Shown: positions 15,990 to 24,893, counted from the first letter of the stretch. The stretch: DNA of 64,000 nt from Kordiimonadaceae bacterium (GCA_017640725.1 JAEPQB010000003.1:434001-498000); one strand, 5' to 3'. Numbers and translations are program-made. Notes: a model not told the origin generated them from the sequence alone.

Positions 15990-16832
15990 ATGACTGATTT
16001 AGATCCGATATCGTTTTGCCGTGAAATGGTCCGAGAAGACGACAGGGAACGGTACGATTGCTGCTTGTTCGCACCGTCTTCGCTGCAGCCCCGACTCTGG
16101 ACGCTGTATGCATTTAATCAGGAAATCGCCAAGACTCGGGAAAATGTATCTGAAGAGGCTTTGGGGCAAATTCGCCTTCAATGGTGGCGCGACGTTGTGC
16201 AAGAACTGCGCGAAGGGATTACCCGTGATCACCCCGTCGTACAGGCAATGTCGCGGGAATTGACCAATCCTGATGTTTTGGATTTGCTTGACCGACTGAT
16301 TGATGCGCGCGAGCAGGATTTGTATGACGACGGCCCAGCTGATTTTGACGCGCTGGTTTCCTATGCCGATGGTGTTGGCGGCATTCTTTCTGAGGCCGCT
16401 CTGCGGTTAAGCGTTAATTCGGAAGATGCAAACCCTCTGATTGCTCGGTCCCGGTCTGTTGGCAAAGCGTGGGCGATGCTTGGCTTGGTGCGGGCGATTC
16501 CTTTTCACTGGGCGAGCAACAGAAACTACCTGCCAGATGATAAAGGTCGGGCCTCCCTTGCAACGACTGATGCGGACAAGATGTTTGAACTTGCGGCGCC
16601 ATCAATCGAGAAAATGCTGACATTTGTTTCAGACGAATTGGGCCAGGTGACTTCGACGCAATGCAAAGTCCCTCCGGCAGCACAACATGTTTTTCTTCCG
16701 TTAGTGCTGGTGCAGTCCAATCTGCTTGCGCTGCGCCGCGCCCATAACAACCCATTCAAGGCACAGGAGATTGGGGTGTTCAACAGGCTTTGGAGCCTAT
16801 TTAAAGCAAGTTTTAAGACTAATTTGGGTTAG
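15990..16832 (+). CDS. Squalene/phytoene synthase family protein (NDUFAF6-like)
   Basis: 280 residues from ATG 15990 (an in-frame upstream start at 15930 would give an extra, unrelated 20 residues). The sequence DRERYDCCLFAP followed by LWTLYAFNQEIAKTRENV and LGQIRLQWWRDVV matches the trans-isoprenyl diphosphate synthase-like group related to NDUFAF6, a complex I assembly factor, more than genuine squalene or phytoene synthases. No carotenoid or hopanoid genes are adjacent. It is likely a cytosolic all-helical protein; catalytic role unproven. Confidence 0.8.
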   Translation: MTDLDPISFCREMVREDDRERYDCCLFAPSSLQPRLWTLYAFNQEIAKTRENVSEEALGQIRLQWWRDVVQELREGITRDHPVVQAMSRELTNPDVLDLLDRLIDAREQDLYDDGPADFDALVSYADGVGGILSEAALRLSVNSEDANPLIARSRSVGKAWAMLGLVRAIPFHWASNRNYLPDDKGRASLATTDADKMFELAAPSIEKMLTFVSDELGQVTSTQCKVPPAAQHVFLPLVLVQSNLLALRRAHNNPFKAQEIGVFNRLWSLFKASFKTNLG

Positions 16833-16851
16833 GAATACTGGCTTCAGGCAC

Positions 16852-16888
16852 AAAAAAGCCCGCCATTAGCATTTAGCCAAAGGCAGGC
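16852..16888 (-). terminator. Intrinsic terminator of the 60-residue orphan gene
   Basis: Read on the minus strand, GCCTGCC pairs with GGCGGGC (one U-G wobble) over a 17-base loop and is followed by six T. On the plus strand the wobble becomes a C-A mismatch, so the minus direction is favoured. Confidence 0.7.
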
Positions 16889-16908
16889 ATTTTTAGAGTA
16901 TGGTTTGA

Positions 16909-17091
16909 TCAGGCTTGAATATCGACCTGCTCGCCGACGCCTGGACCAGTAGAAGAAGCTTCCACTTCTTTCCGCTCTACAGAGCTGTCATCAGCAACTT
17001 TACGTTCTTGCGCTGCTGACTCTAGCGAGCCCGAGCGACCAGAAGCACCAATTGACTCTGCACTTGTTGCAGCTGTGCTTTGAATATCCAC
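16909..17091 (-). CDS. Small hypothetical protein (60 residues)
   Basis: Not recognised. A hydrophilic, Ser/Ala/Glu-rich protein with no hydrophobic segment and no Trp, Phe or Tyr, so probably disordered and cytosolic (or exported by a route without a cleaved signal). It begins MDIQ and ends VDIQA, giving it similar ends, and has a Gly-Pro-Gly-Val-Gly turn near the C-terminus. Support that it is a real gene: a TTGGAG ribosome binding site at the right distance from the ATG, and an intrinsic terminator on the same strand 20 bases after the stop. It diverges from the TPR lipoprotein gene across a 168-base gap. Confidence 0.6.
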   Translation of the reverse strand: MDIQSTAATSAESIGASGRSGSLESAAQERKVADDSSVERKEVEASSTGPGVGEQVDIQA

Positions 17092-17259
17092 ATCTAATCT
17101 CCAACGCCATGCGTTTACCCTTGACGCACGGCTTCTCTCAGTCGTTGATAATATAGTCGTTTAGAGGTTAAATTTCCATTGATTCTCGCATTTTTCGCAT
17201 GTTTTCAGGCACTTCCGGCAATATTTGCCTACTGAAAACCGAAAATTATGGAAATTTGA

Positions 17260-18138
17260 GTGCAAAAAATATTTAAAATTTTATCCATTCGAATCATTTT
17301 CGCTACTGCGGTATTGGGTATGAGTGGTTGTTCAGGACCACCGGGGCAGCAAGCGTCAGAAGATGTTGGGCCCGTTTCTTCCTATGCTAGAAACTCAATG
17401 GCCGCTGAAAACCCCTCCGGGTTAATACGTATCGCAGAGGGGTTTGAGAGGTCAGGTGACTTTGCGGGCGCACGAGCCCTGTATGCGCAGGCGCTTGCTG
17501 CCTTGCCTGGGTTGCAGCAGGCGCGCATAGGTTTGGCTCGGGCCAACGCAAAACTGGGCCTGAGTGACAGCGCAATTGCAGATTTGACCTTATTGCTGGC
17601 AGAAGACCCAGGCAATCGCACAGCGATAGTCACGCTTTCGCAAATACACGCCACCGACGGACGCTACCAAACAGCCTTGACGCAGTTGAAAGCGATCGAC
17701 GAACTGACCGCAATGGAGTTGGTTCTCAGGGGCAAATTGCGTCATTTGACGGGTGCGTCTCAGTCTGGACATGCGGATATTATGAGCGCACTCGATTTGA
17801 TGCCCAATCAGTCGGGTATCATCACAGACGCCGGCCTGTCATTTGCACTCATCGAAGACTATGCTGGGTCCATCGCATTATTGCGGCGCTCTCTGGACCG
17901 TCCAACTTTTGGGTCCCGTGCCCAACAAGGCTTGGCATTGGTCTACGCACTGTCCGGCCAACGACAGTTGGCACTTCGTCTAGCCAGAGATATTTTGCCC
18001 CCAGAGGAACTGCAACGGTTGGAGCCATATTTTCGCTATTTGCCCCGGTTTTCCAAGCAGGAGCAGGCCGCTGCATTGTTCTTTGACCGGATACCCAATG
18101 AGACTATTGCCCGTTTCCTTCAGAATGCGACGAATTGA
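17260..18138 (+). CDS. TPR-repeat lipoprotein
   Basis: 292 residues, GTG start. A lipoprotein signal ends in a lipobox (LGMSGC, Cys24). The rest is a tetratricopeptide array: GDFAGARALYAQALAALPGL, AKLGLSDSAIADLTLLLAEDPG, DGRYQTALTQLKAI, FALIEDYAGSIALLRRSL and YALSGQRQLALRLARDIL. The architecture resembles TadD-like Flp-pilus assembly lipoproteins, but no tad genes are near, so the partner is unknown. The 168-base gap upstream, shared with the small orphan gene, contains a direct repeat TCGCAT at 17188-17205. Confidence 0.72.
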   Translation: MQKIFKILSIRIIFATAVLGMSGCSGPPGQQASEDVGPVSSYARNSMAAENPSGLIRIAEGFERSGDFAGARALYAQALAALPGLQQARIGLARANAKLGLSDSAIADLTLLLAEDPGNRTAIVTLSQIHATDGRYQTALTQLKAIDELTAMELVLRGKLRHLTGASQSGHADIMSALDLMPNQSGIITDAGLSFALIEDYAGSIALLRRSLDRPTFGSRAQQGLALVYALSGQRQLALRLARDILPPEELQRLEPYFRYLPRFSKQEQAAALFFDRIPNETIARFLQNATN

Positions 18139-18203
18139 CTCTTGAACCCGCACGCGCAGCGGTCTAAGCAATCATTTGTAAGCACCATGCTCTTCACTTA
18201 GGG

Positions 18204-18524
18204 ATGCAGAATTTGAAGAATTGCGCCAACATGGCCGAAGTCAGAGAAGAGATTGACCGTGTCGACCGGTTGATTGTGCCGCTGTTGCTGGAACGCATAG
18301 AGTATATTGCGCAAGCTGGTCACATCAAAGCGGACCGCGACGCCGTCAGGGACGAATGGCGGATTGAAGACGTTGTCAGCAAAGTTAAAGCAGAAGCGGC
18401 CAAAAGTGGCGGAGATCTGGCTTATATCGAGTCCGTTTATCGTTTTCTGATCGATTACAGCATCAACCATGAGTTTGATGTATGGGATGAACGTTTTGAG
18501 GGCCCCAAAAAGCGAAAAGCTTAA
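18204..18524 (+). CDS. aroQ: Chorismate mutase, AroQ class
   Basis: 106 residues, all-helical AroQ-type domain: MAEVREEIDRVDRLIVPLLL with the first catalytic Arg region, RIEYIAQAGHIKADRD with the active-site Lys, and AYIESVYRFLIDYSINHE in helix 3. It converts chorismate to prephenate for phenylalanine and tyrosine synthesis in the cytosol. The start could be 18204 (used here) or the internal ATG at 18231; neither has a strong Shine-Dalgarno. The 3' end overlaps the convergent DksA-like gene by 4 bases. Confidence 0.85.
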   Translation: MQNLKNCANMAEVREEIDRVDRLIVPLLLERIEYIAQAGHIKADRDAVRDEWRIEDVVSKVKAEAAKSGGDLAYIESVYRFLIDYSINHEFDVWDERFEGPKKRKA

Positions 18525-18847
18525 GCTGAACAGCTTGAGCAGACCGCGACAGTTGGATCCAGCTCCAGGCGCTTAAGCGCAATCTCGTCGCCGCACATAA
18601 CGCAATATCCGAATTCATCTTCGTTAAGGCGGTCCAGGGCCGCTTCTATTGCCACCAGCTTATGGCGCCGTCTGGCGGCAATGGCATTGTTCATGGCTTG
18701 ACCTTGCAGCGCGTCCATGCGTGACAAACGACCGACACGAGACTGATCCAGCTCCACTGTAGAGCGGGCATCGGCAGCTTCTCCATCAAGCGCTTCCAAC
18801 TCGTTCTTGAGTTCAATCAGTTTTTGTTTCCAGTTGCTCTTGGTCAT
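18521..18847 (-). CDS. DksA/TraR-type C4 zinc-finger protein
   Basis: 108 residues. An N-terminal coiled-coil-prone region leads to the four-cysteine zinc finger CVMCGDEIALKRLELDPTVAVCSSC at the C-terminus. DksA-family proteins enter the secondary channel of RNA polymerase and modulate rRNA and biosynthetic promoters with ppGpp. This member is shorter than DksA proper (about 150 residues) and its coiled-coil tip lacks a clear DxxDxA motif, so it may be a paralogue of different function. The ATG has a TTTAGGA site. Its end overlaps aroQ by 4 bases. Confidence 0.85.
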   Translation of the reverse strand: MTKSNWKQKLIELKNELEALDGEAADARSTVELDQSRVGRLSRMDALQGQAMNNAIAARRRHKLVAIEAALDRLNEDEFGYCVMCGDEIALKRLELDPTVAVCSSCSA

Positions 18848-18979
18848 GTCCTAAATGTGTCACGGCTGCGGCACGAATGCAATTTCTCTGCACCTTTGAC
18901 ACCAGTTGAGCACGTTTTGAATCAATGAATTGCCAACCGTTGGCAAGGTTGGAAAAACGCGCTTCAAAAAAGGGCACCC

Positions 18980-20113
18980 ATGCAACGCATAGTATTGATA
19001 TTTCTATCTATTTTCTTTTCGACTGCCACGTATGGGCAGTCGACGGCTGATCGTGGCTGGGACCCGATTCTCACTGAGATCCCAATGGATCAGCGTAAAA
19101 CCCTTTCAGGAACAACCGCTTTTGAAGTGCCGGAAGTATACGAGTTGGCTATGGTTGTCATATCGCTCACGGCTGCTGGGCCAGACTTAACTGCAGACAG
19201 TGATTACGCAAAAGCTGTGGCCCAGCATTTTGCCCCATATGCCGATCATGAATTGATCAGCCGGCTCGGAATAAATTCCAGTAAAACCGACTGGTTTTCG
19301 GCCTATGAATTCCGGGAAAATGCTGCCGCGTTTTGTTTTGATAGTGAAAATGAGGATTTAATTGTTCGGTGCAAACCCTATTCACATGTATGGGGCAGGC
19401 AGGCCAACGTTTTTGTTCGCAATATTGATTTGGTAGCGGATTTTGCTCGGGTCAGCGGCTTTCGTGCTTTCTATGTCGAACATAAAAGTCTCTATGAAGC
19501 CGAAATTCGAGCTTGGAAAGACCGGGTAGATGTTGGTGCCATGAAGGTTTGGCTTGAGGCCCGCTTCCCTGTTTCCGAAGACCACTATGGTATTGTTTTT
19601 TCTCCGCTCACAAATGGCTGGCATTCAACTCAAGGCTATGAGGACGGGGATTTTGCCATTCGCGTGATGTATTTGGAGTCCGTATCCGACCAACCGATCT
19701 CTGACGCCTACAATGCGGCTCGAATTGTTTTTACTGAGATTGACCATAGCCACGTTAACGCAGTTGCAGAGCAGTATCGAGCAAGGTTGAATTCGGCAAA
19801 TGCATTCGGTGGTGACTTTTGGTTTAAGTCGGAGAATGGAGTTTACGATGATGGCTTCCGGGTATTCACGGAATACATGACTTGGGCAGTATTTGAGCTA
19901 TGGGCCCGAGAAACCTATCCGGAGGCCATGCAAACTGAAATTACCTCTAGTGTGGCGCCAAAGATGACCTTGCAGCGACGCTTCATTCACTATGCCGATT
20001 TTCGGGATGCCCTAATCAAGCGTTACCAAATTCAGACAGGGGTTGTGGACATTGCAGCGCTATATCCCGATATTATTGCCTGGGCGGAGGACTTCCGAGC
20101 CATGAACGAATAA
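18980..20113 (+). CDS. DUF4932-like exported protein
   Basis: 377 residues with a signal peptide (MQRIVLIFLSIFFSTATYG). The middle contains ARIVFTEIDHSHVNAVAEQY, which fits the conserved E-x-x-H-x-x-x-N block of DUF4932, a family thought to be metal-dependent hydrolases though no activity is established. A second conserved-looking stretch is FRVFTEYMTWAVFELWARE. There is one pair of cysteines (AAFCFDSEN and IVRCKPY) that may form a disulfide in the periplasm. No operon partners: the upstream gene is divergent, the downstream gene convergent. Confidence 0.62.
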   Translation: MQRIVLIFLSIFFSTATYGQSTADRGWDPILTEIPMDQRKTLSGTTAFEVPEVYELAMVVISLTAAGPDLTADSDYAKAVAQHFAPYADHELISRLGINSSKTDWFSAYEFRENAAAFCFDSENEDLIVRCKPYSHVWGRQANVFVRNIDLVADFARVSGFRAFYVEHKSLYEAEIRAWKDRVDVGAMKVWLEARFPVSEDHYGIVFSPLTNGWHSTQGYEDGDFAIRVMYLESVSDQPISDAYNAARIVFTEIDHSHVNAVAEQYRARLNSANAFGGDFWFKSENGVYDDGFRVFTEYMTWAVFELWARETYPEAMQTEITSSVAPKMTLQRRFIHYADFRDALIKRYQIQTGVVDIAALYPDIIAWAEDFRAMNE

Positions 20114-20139
20114 GTTTCCGGGCCCAGGCTTTTTATTAC

Positions 20140-21282
20140 TCATTCGGCGGCAGACCGGCCAATTTCAATTGCGGCATCTACATGATCTCTGCGGGCGTCA
20201 TGTTCTTCCGCTATAGCGTTATCCTGTTCTTGCATTGCATCGATATCGAGCTGGGCAAAACCGAGAACTCCCATGTCGCCATATGCGGACTGAATTTTGT
20301 CGCCCCACAGCCCAATATCCTTGACGATAGGCACAATTCTGCTGAACAGGTTCGTTCGGAACATTTTCATGCCTTCGCTATTTTCCAGATACTCCTTGCA
20401 TTCTTTGATCGGGAATCCGAGGTTTTCCCACATTTCGATGCTCGAGAAGCGGTCTCTCATCAGGTAACAGGCTTCGATCAGGAATTCTTCACGTTCATTG
20501 CGCTCTGCTTGCGTGAGTTCCGGATAATATTCTCTGAGTGCCAAACGTCCGAACGCCACATGGCGCGCTTCGTCTTGCATCACATAGGCGTTGACGGCCG
20601 CTGCGAGGGGGTCTTTGGCATGGTCACGGATGTTGGCGAAGGCCGCAAGCGCCAGTCCCTCAATCACGACCTGCATACCGAGGTAGGTCATGTCCCAGCG
20701 ATTGTCCCTAAGAACTTGATCAAGAAGGGTTTTCAGGGGGCCGGTAATAGGGTAGGCGACACCAATTTTTTCAACAAATTTCTTATATGTTTCGACATGC
20801 CGTGCTTCGTCCATGACCTGCGTCGATGCATAAAATTTTGCCTCGGTATTCGGGACATTCTGCACGATTTTTGCTGAACAGATTAAGGCGCCTTGCTCGC
20901 CGTGCAAAAACTGTGAATTGCTCCAGGCTGCTTGATGGCGGCGTGCTTCGCCTTGTTCTTTGGGCGACATCTTCATAAAGAAGTCAGCCCCATAGAGGGG
21001 GAAAAACTCCATCGGGATGCCCAATGGGTCGTCAGGATCAAGCTCTCTGGACCAATCAATACGACTATCAGTGTCCCACTGCATTGTTTTGCCTTTATTG
21101 TAGAGGCTTAGCAGGTCTTTTCGATCGTCGCTGTAGTTCCAGTTGAATAATGTCTCATAGTCCTGGGGCACTTCCCAGGCGGATTCTTCGAGTGCAGTTG
21201 AATAGAGTGGATCGATAGCCACGGCTCTCTCCCTTGTAGTTCCCCAGTACCGTTCGGCCCTCGCAGCCGTAATGGAATCCAT
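20140..21282 (-). CDS. Ferritin-like diiron protein
   Basis: 380 residues. A carboxylate-bridged diiron four-helix site can be read: Glu in FLHGEQGALICSAK, EARH in STQVMDEARHVETYKKF, Glu in GMQVVIEGLALAAF, and a second EARH in YVMQDEARHVAFGRL. This E...EARH...E...EARH spacing is that of ribonucleotide-reductase-R2-like/AurF-like oxygenases. No signal peptide. It lies downstream of amt on the same strand but a terminator intervenes, so it is likely transcribed separately; an AGGTAATA site precedes the ATG. Substrate unknown. Confidence 0.78.
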   Translation of the reverse strand: MDSITAARAERYWGTTRERAVAIDPLYSTALEESAWEVPQDYETLFNWNYSDDRKDLLSLYNKGKTMQWDTDSRIDWSRELDPDDPLGIPMEFFPLYGADFFMKMSPKEQGEARRHQAAWSNSQFLHGEQGALICSAKIVQNVPNTEAKFYASTQVMDEARHVETYKKFVEKIGVAYPITGPLKTLLDQVLRDNRWDMTYLGMQVVIEGLALAAFANIRDHAKDPLAAAVNAYVMQDEARHVAFGRLALREYYPELTQAERNEREEFLIEACYLMRDRFSSIEMWENLGFPIKECKEYLENSEGMKMFRTNLFSRIVPIVKDIGLWGDKIQSAYGDMGVLGFAQLDIDAMQEQDNAIAEEHDARRDHVDAAIEIGRSAAE

Positions 21283-21321
21283 TATTACCTAGTTGATAAA
21301 ATTGTCAATTAAACCGAGGTT

Positions 21322-21348
21322 AAAAAAACAGCCGCACAAGGCGGCTGT
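21322..21348 (-). terminator. Intrinsic terminator of glnK-amt
   Basis: Perfect 8-bp stem ACAGCCGC/GCGGCTGT with a five-base loop; on the minus strand it is followed by seven T. It lies 52 bases beyond the amt stop and separates amt from the ferritin-like gene. Confidence 0.88.
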
Positions 21349-21399
21349 AAGGTTGGGAAGAGAAGACCAGATGGCCTCTCCAGTTTAGAGATCGTGGGC

Positions 21400-22740
21400 T
21401 TAGAACTTCTGCGAGCCTTTGCCAAATTCAGGATAAGCTTCCATACCAAGCTCGGAAATATCGGCACCGCGCACCTCATCTTCAGGGCTCAGCCGGATGC
21501 CAACAGTCTTTTTGAGCAGGAACCAAACAATCGCACTGGTGTAGGTCACAAACAGGCCGATGGAAGCGACGCCAATCAATTGAGTTAAGAAAGATACATC
21601 GTCGGCGTGGTTGGTGATGGGCACCGCCAGAGTGCCCCATATGCCGCAAACCAGATGGACTGATATTGCGCCTACAACATCGTCAATTTTGAGTTTGTCA
21701 AAAAACGGCACTGCAAAAACAACCAGCACTCCACCCACGGCACCAATAAGGGTGGCTTCAATTGGGAGGGGAGTGAGTGGTTCGGCGGTAATCGATACTA
21801 AGCCTGCCAATGCACCGTTTAGCACCATTGTTAGGTCAACTTTTTTATACATTATTTTGGTTGTGACAAACGCAGCAACAGCACCACCAGAGGCGGCCAT
21901 GTTGGTATTTACAAACACGTTGGAGATATCCACGATATCACTGATCGTACCCATGGCGAGTTGTGAGGCACCATTGAAGCCAAACCAACCCAGCCAAAGG
22001 ATAAACATGCCAAGAGTAGCCAGGGGCATGCTCGAGCCCGGAATAGGACGAACTTGCCCGTTAATGTATTTGCCGTCACGTGGCCCTAGAATTAGCGCGC
22101 CAACAAGAGCAGCCCAGCCGCCTGTTGAGTGAACCAGTGTGGAGCCTGCGAAATCTGAGAAACCCATCTGATCCAACCAGCCACCGCCCCATTCCCAGGA
22201 TCCTTGGATTGGGTATATGATTCCGGCTAGCACCACGGTGAACATAAGAAATGGAACAATTTTTATGCGTTCTGCCACTGTGCCTGACACGATCGAGGCA
22301 GTGGTTGCGACAAAAACCATTTGGAAAAAGAAATCAGAGCCAGTGCTGTAAGCAGCTGGATCACTTCCCGCAGCACCTGCAACTTCTTTTAAAGAAACAT
22401 CATCAGGTGACCACAAATCGAAAAATGTTCCGAAATAGGCCTCCACTCCGGTGTACATCAGATTGTAGCCCATCAGCATCCACATCAAACACGCCACGGC
22501 GAACAGCGAAACGTTTTTAAGGCAGATATCGGCGACATTTTTGGAGCGTACTAGGCCTGCTTCCAACATCGCAAAGCCTGCGGCCATCCACATCACCAAA
22601 AAACCGCCCAATAAAAACAGCAAAGAATTGAAGATGACAGACGTATCGGTTTCGGGGGATCCTGCAAACACAGGAGTGCTGATTGCGCCGACAAGAAGAG
22701 CGGTTGATACTCCAATATTTATAAATTTATTGTTTAACAT
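21400..22740 (-). CDS. amt: Ammonium transporter
   Basis: 446 residues with a signal-like N-terminus and 11 membrane helices, as in AmtB. Family hallmarks: MWMAAGFAMLEAGLVRSKN, the Phe-gate region FFFQMVFVATTASIVSGTVAERIK, the first pore His in STLVHSTGGWAALVGAL and the second in AISVHLVCGIWGTLAV (the twin-His site). It conducts ammonium/ammonia across the inner membrane under nitrogen limitation. Encoded 24 bases downstream of glnK, whose PII product blocks the channel when nitrogen is sufficient. Confidence 0.96.
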   Translation of the reverse strand: MLNNKFINIGVSTALLVGAISTPVFAGSPETDTSVIFNSLLFLLGGFLVMWMAAGFAMLEAGLVRSKNVADICLKNVSLFAVACLMWMLMGYNLMYTGVEAYFGTFFDLWSPDDVSLKEVAGAAGSDPAAYSTGSDFFFQMVFVATTASIVSGTVAERIKIVPFLMFTVVLAGIIYPIQGSWEWGGGWLDQMGFSDFAGSTLVHSTGGWAALVGALILGPRDGKYINGQVRPIPGSSMPLATLGMFILWLGWFGFNGASQLAMGTISDIVDISNVFVNTNMAASGGAVAAFVTTKIMYKKVDLTMVLNGALAGLVSITAEPLTPLPIEATLIGAVGGVLVVFAVPFFDKLKIDDVVGAISVHLVCGIWGTLAVPITNHADDVSFLTQLIGVASIGLFVTYTSAIVWFLLKKTVGIRLSPEDEVRGADISELGMEAYPEFGKGSQKF

Positions 22741-22764
22741 TGTATTATAACTCGTTGAAAATAA

Positions 22765-23103
22765 TCAAAGTGCTTCAGAATCGGTTTCGCCGGTCCGAAT
22801 ACGGATGACCTGAGCCAAATCCAGCACAAATACCTTGCCATCACCGATTTGGCCGGTTTGAGCAGTGGCTTGCAGCGCTTCAATCGCCTGTTCGGCCAGA
22901 TCATCGTCTGTGGCGATTTCAAGTTTTACTTTTGGAAGGAAATGAACCTCATATTCGGCGCCACGATAAATTTCTTTTTGACCTCGCTGACGCCCATACC
23001 CTTGGACTTCAGACACTGTCATGCCGGTAACACCAATATCTGCCAATGCATCCCGCACTGGATCTAGGCGGTGAGGCTTTATGACCGCAATAATGTATTT
23101 CAT
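22765..23103 (-). CDS. glnK: Nitrogen regulatory protein PII (GlnK)
   Basis: 112 residues, exact PII length. It contains the T-loop with the uridylylation site Tyr51 in EIYRGAEYEVHFLPK, the N-terminal MKYIIAVIKPHRLDPVRDAL and the B-loop TGQIGDGKVFVLDL. PII trimers sense ATP/ADP and 2-oxoglutarate and, when deuridylylated, dock on Amt to close it. Linkage to amt identifies it as GlnK rather than GlnB. Expression is likely NtrC/sigma-54 dependent given the promoter at 23170-23184. Confidence 0.96.
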   Translation of the reverse strand: MKYIIAVIKPHRLDPVRDALADIGVTGMTVSEVQGYGRQRGQKEIYRGAEYEVHFLPKVKLEIATDDDLAEQAIEALQATAQTGQIGDGKVFVLDLAQVIRIRTGETDSEAL

Positions 23104-23169
23104 GACCTCTCCCTCACTGAATGTACTCCCATAGTCTCAAGCAGAAATTTACTTGTAAGGCGCCATACA

Positions 23170-23184
23170 GCAGCATCCGTGCCA
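23170..23184 (-). promoter_or_regulatory. Sigma-54 promoter of glnK-amt
   Basis: On the minus strand the site reads TGGCACGGATGCTGC: GG at -24 and GC at -12 with exact spacing, matching TGGCAC-N5-TTGC with one difference. Transcription would begin near 23158, giving a leader of about 55 bases. The rest of the 23104-23399 gap is AT-rich around 23240-23280; an IHF-like AATCAA at about 23203 fits activator-DNA looping, but I could not pick out a convincing NtrC site. Confidence 0.8.
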
Positions 23185-23399
23185 AACTGAAAAGGCGCAG
23201 AAAATCAAAGGGTAAGGGAAATGGATACGAGTATTAGTGCGCGGAAAATGTACAAAATATAGAATGTGATTAAAAATTAGGCATCACGATATGGAAGGCA
23301 GGGTGCGGCCTTTTAATCCATCGAAGCTATCAGGTTTTCAATCTTGCTTCTGCCTGCCTGCGTACTGATAAATGTGATCAATAACTGCAGGAGCTGTGC

Positions 23400-24140
23400 A
23401 TGAGATTTGAAACTACTGACAAGCGTATTGTTCTGACAGGCGGCACGTCAGGTATTGGGCTTGAACTCGTAAAAATTTTGGCTCCTCAGGCTTCCTTGAT
23501 AGTCGTGGGTAGGGACACCCAAAAACTCGACAAACTGAAGGCTGAGTTTCCCGGCATTGAAACCATCATTGCAAATCTTGCTGAACGTGCATCTGTGGAA
23601 ACTGCAGCAAAAGAAATAACGTCAAAGTGTGGAGCGATTGACGTATTAATCAATAATGCCGCCATCCAGTATGAGCCTCATTTCATAAGTGCCGAATTTG
23701 ATCCAGAAATGATCCGACAAGAAATGGACGTGAATTTTACCAACGTTTGTTACCTAATTCATGGGCTGTTACCTTCACTTCGCAAAGATACTCCATCAGC
23801 CATATTGAATATTGGTTCTGGGCTTGGGTTGGCTGCGAAGCCAGCTTCAGCGATTTACTGCGCGAGTAAGGGCGCACTTAATATTTTTAGCCAATCGCTC
23901 AGGTATCAACTCGACGACACAAACATTTCCGTGCTTCAAGCTTTGTTGCCAATGGTGGCAACGCCAATGACTGAAGGTCGAGGCAGCGGAAAAATCAGCG
24001 CAGATGAAGCTGCAGACAAAATAGTCCAAGGTTTGCATAGCCTTACGCCTGACAATGATATTGGAAAAGTCAAGCTGCTGAGGCGGATGCTGCGAATAGC
24101 ACCTTCAGTTGCTTACAGAATTATGCGGAAAGCAGGGTAA
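23400..24140 (+). CDS. Short-chain dehydrogenase/reductase
   Basis: 246 residues, classical SDR: cofactor motif TGGTSGIG near the N-terminus, VLINNAA, the catalytic Ser in ILNIGSGLG and Tyr/Lys in YCASKGAL. The acidic Asp after beta-2 seen in NAD enzymes is replaced by VVGRDTQK, suggesting NADP. The shape is that of DltE-type oxidoreductases acting in cell-envelope lipid or unknown metabolism. Eight bases before the VTT-domain gene, so the two are probably co-transcribed. The end of the gene (KLLRRMLRIAPSVAYRIMRK) is a basic amphipathic tail that could touch the membrane. Confidence 0.85.
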   Translation: MRFETTDKRIVLTGGTSGIGLELVKILAPQASLIVVGRDTQKLDKLKAEFPGIETIIANLAERASVETAAKEITSKCGAIDVLINNAAIQYEPHFISAEFDPEMIRQEMDVNFTNVCYLIHGLLPSLRKDTPSAILNIGSGLGLAAKPASAIYCASKGALNIFSQSLRYQLDDTNISVLQALLPMVATPMTEGRGSGKISADEAADKIVQGLHSLTPDNDIGKVKLLRRMLRIAPSVAYRIMRKAG

Positions 24141-24147
24141 ACGGCGC

Positions 24148-24807
24148 ATGCCTCCACTTCTTCGCATCATGCTGATTCTGTTCATCGGATTTGCTGCAAC
24201 ATTTCTTCTGATCAAAGGCGTGACAGGCTTGTCATTTGCCGACGTAGAAAATTGGTTGCGGAACGCACGGGAAATTTCTGCAGAATATGTCGTTCTTCTG
24301 GTGATAGCCCTTTTGGTGGCCGATCTTTTGGTCTCGGTTCCGACATTAACAATCACGCTGCTATCCGGGTTTCTGCTTGGGCAGTGGTTGGGCGCTGCGG
24401 CAGCATTGTCAGGGTTATATCTGGCGGGCTGTCTGGGGTATTCGATCAGTCGGCAAATCGGTGACCGTCTGTTGACGCTGCTTTTGAAGGAACCAGCAAA
24501 ACGACAGCACGCCATTGAAAGTTTCGAAACTCATGGGTTTGGCATGATTATTTTGGCGAGAGCGGCTCCAATTCTGCCGGAAGTTACCGCCTGCTTGGCG
24601 GGTGCCACCAGGATGCCATTTGGGCGCTTTTTACTGGCATGGACACTGAATTCTGTCCCTTATGTTCTAGTGGCAACATTTGCTGGTTCGATCAGTACAT
24701 TGGATGAACCCCAACCTGCGCTGTTCACGGCGCTTGGTATTTCAGCAACGCTTTGGGTCAGCTGGTTTTTTTATCGGCGCCGAATGGCTGGGCCGGCAAA
24801 AGTTTGA
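24148..24807 (+). CDS. TVP38/TMEM64 (VTT-domain) membrane protein
   Basis: 219 residues with about five hydrophobic segments. The VTT/SNARE-associated core is clear: SVPTLTITLLSGFLLGQWLG, GYSISRQIGDRL, ILARAAPILPEVTACLAGAT and FGRFLLAWTLNSVPYVLVA. The DedA/VTT superfamily includes lipid scramblases and flippases of bacteria and eukaryotes. The start chosen (ATG 24148) puts the first membrane helix at the N-terminus; an in-frame start at 24109 overlaps the SDR gene and adds a charged stretch. Neighbouring SDR may act on the same lipid, but that is inference. Confidence 0.8.
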   Translation: MPPLLRIMLILFIGFAATFLLIKGVTGLSFADVENWLRNAREISAEYVVLLVIALLVADLLVSVPTLTITLLSGFLLGQWLGAAAALSGLYLAGCLGYSISRQIGDRLLTLLLKEPAKRQHAIESFETHGFGMIILARAAPILPEVTACLAGATRMPFGRFLLAWTLNSVPYVLVATFAGSISTLDEPQPALFTALGISATLWVSWFFYRRRMAGPAKV

Positions 24808-24893
24808 AGGATTTCTTTCCCAATTCAACAGATAAAATGCCGCGACTATTCCTGATCGTTTGATACCTTCCTGAAAGTACAGGGAGACTGCAT

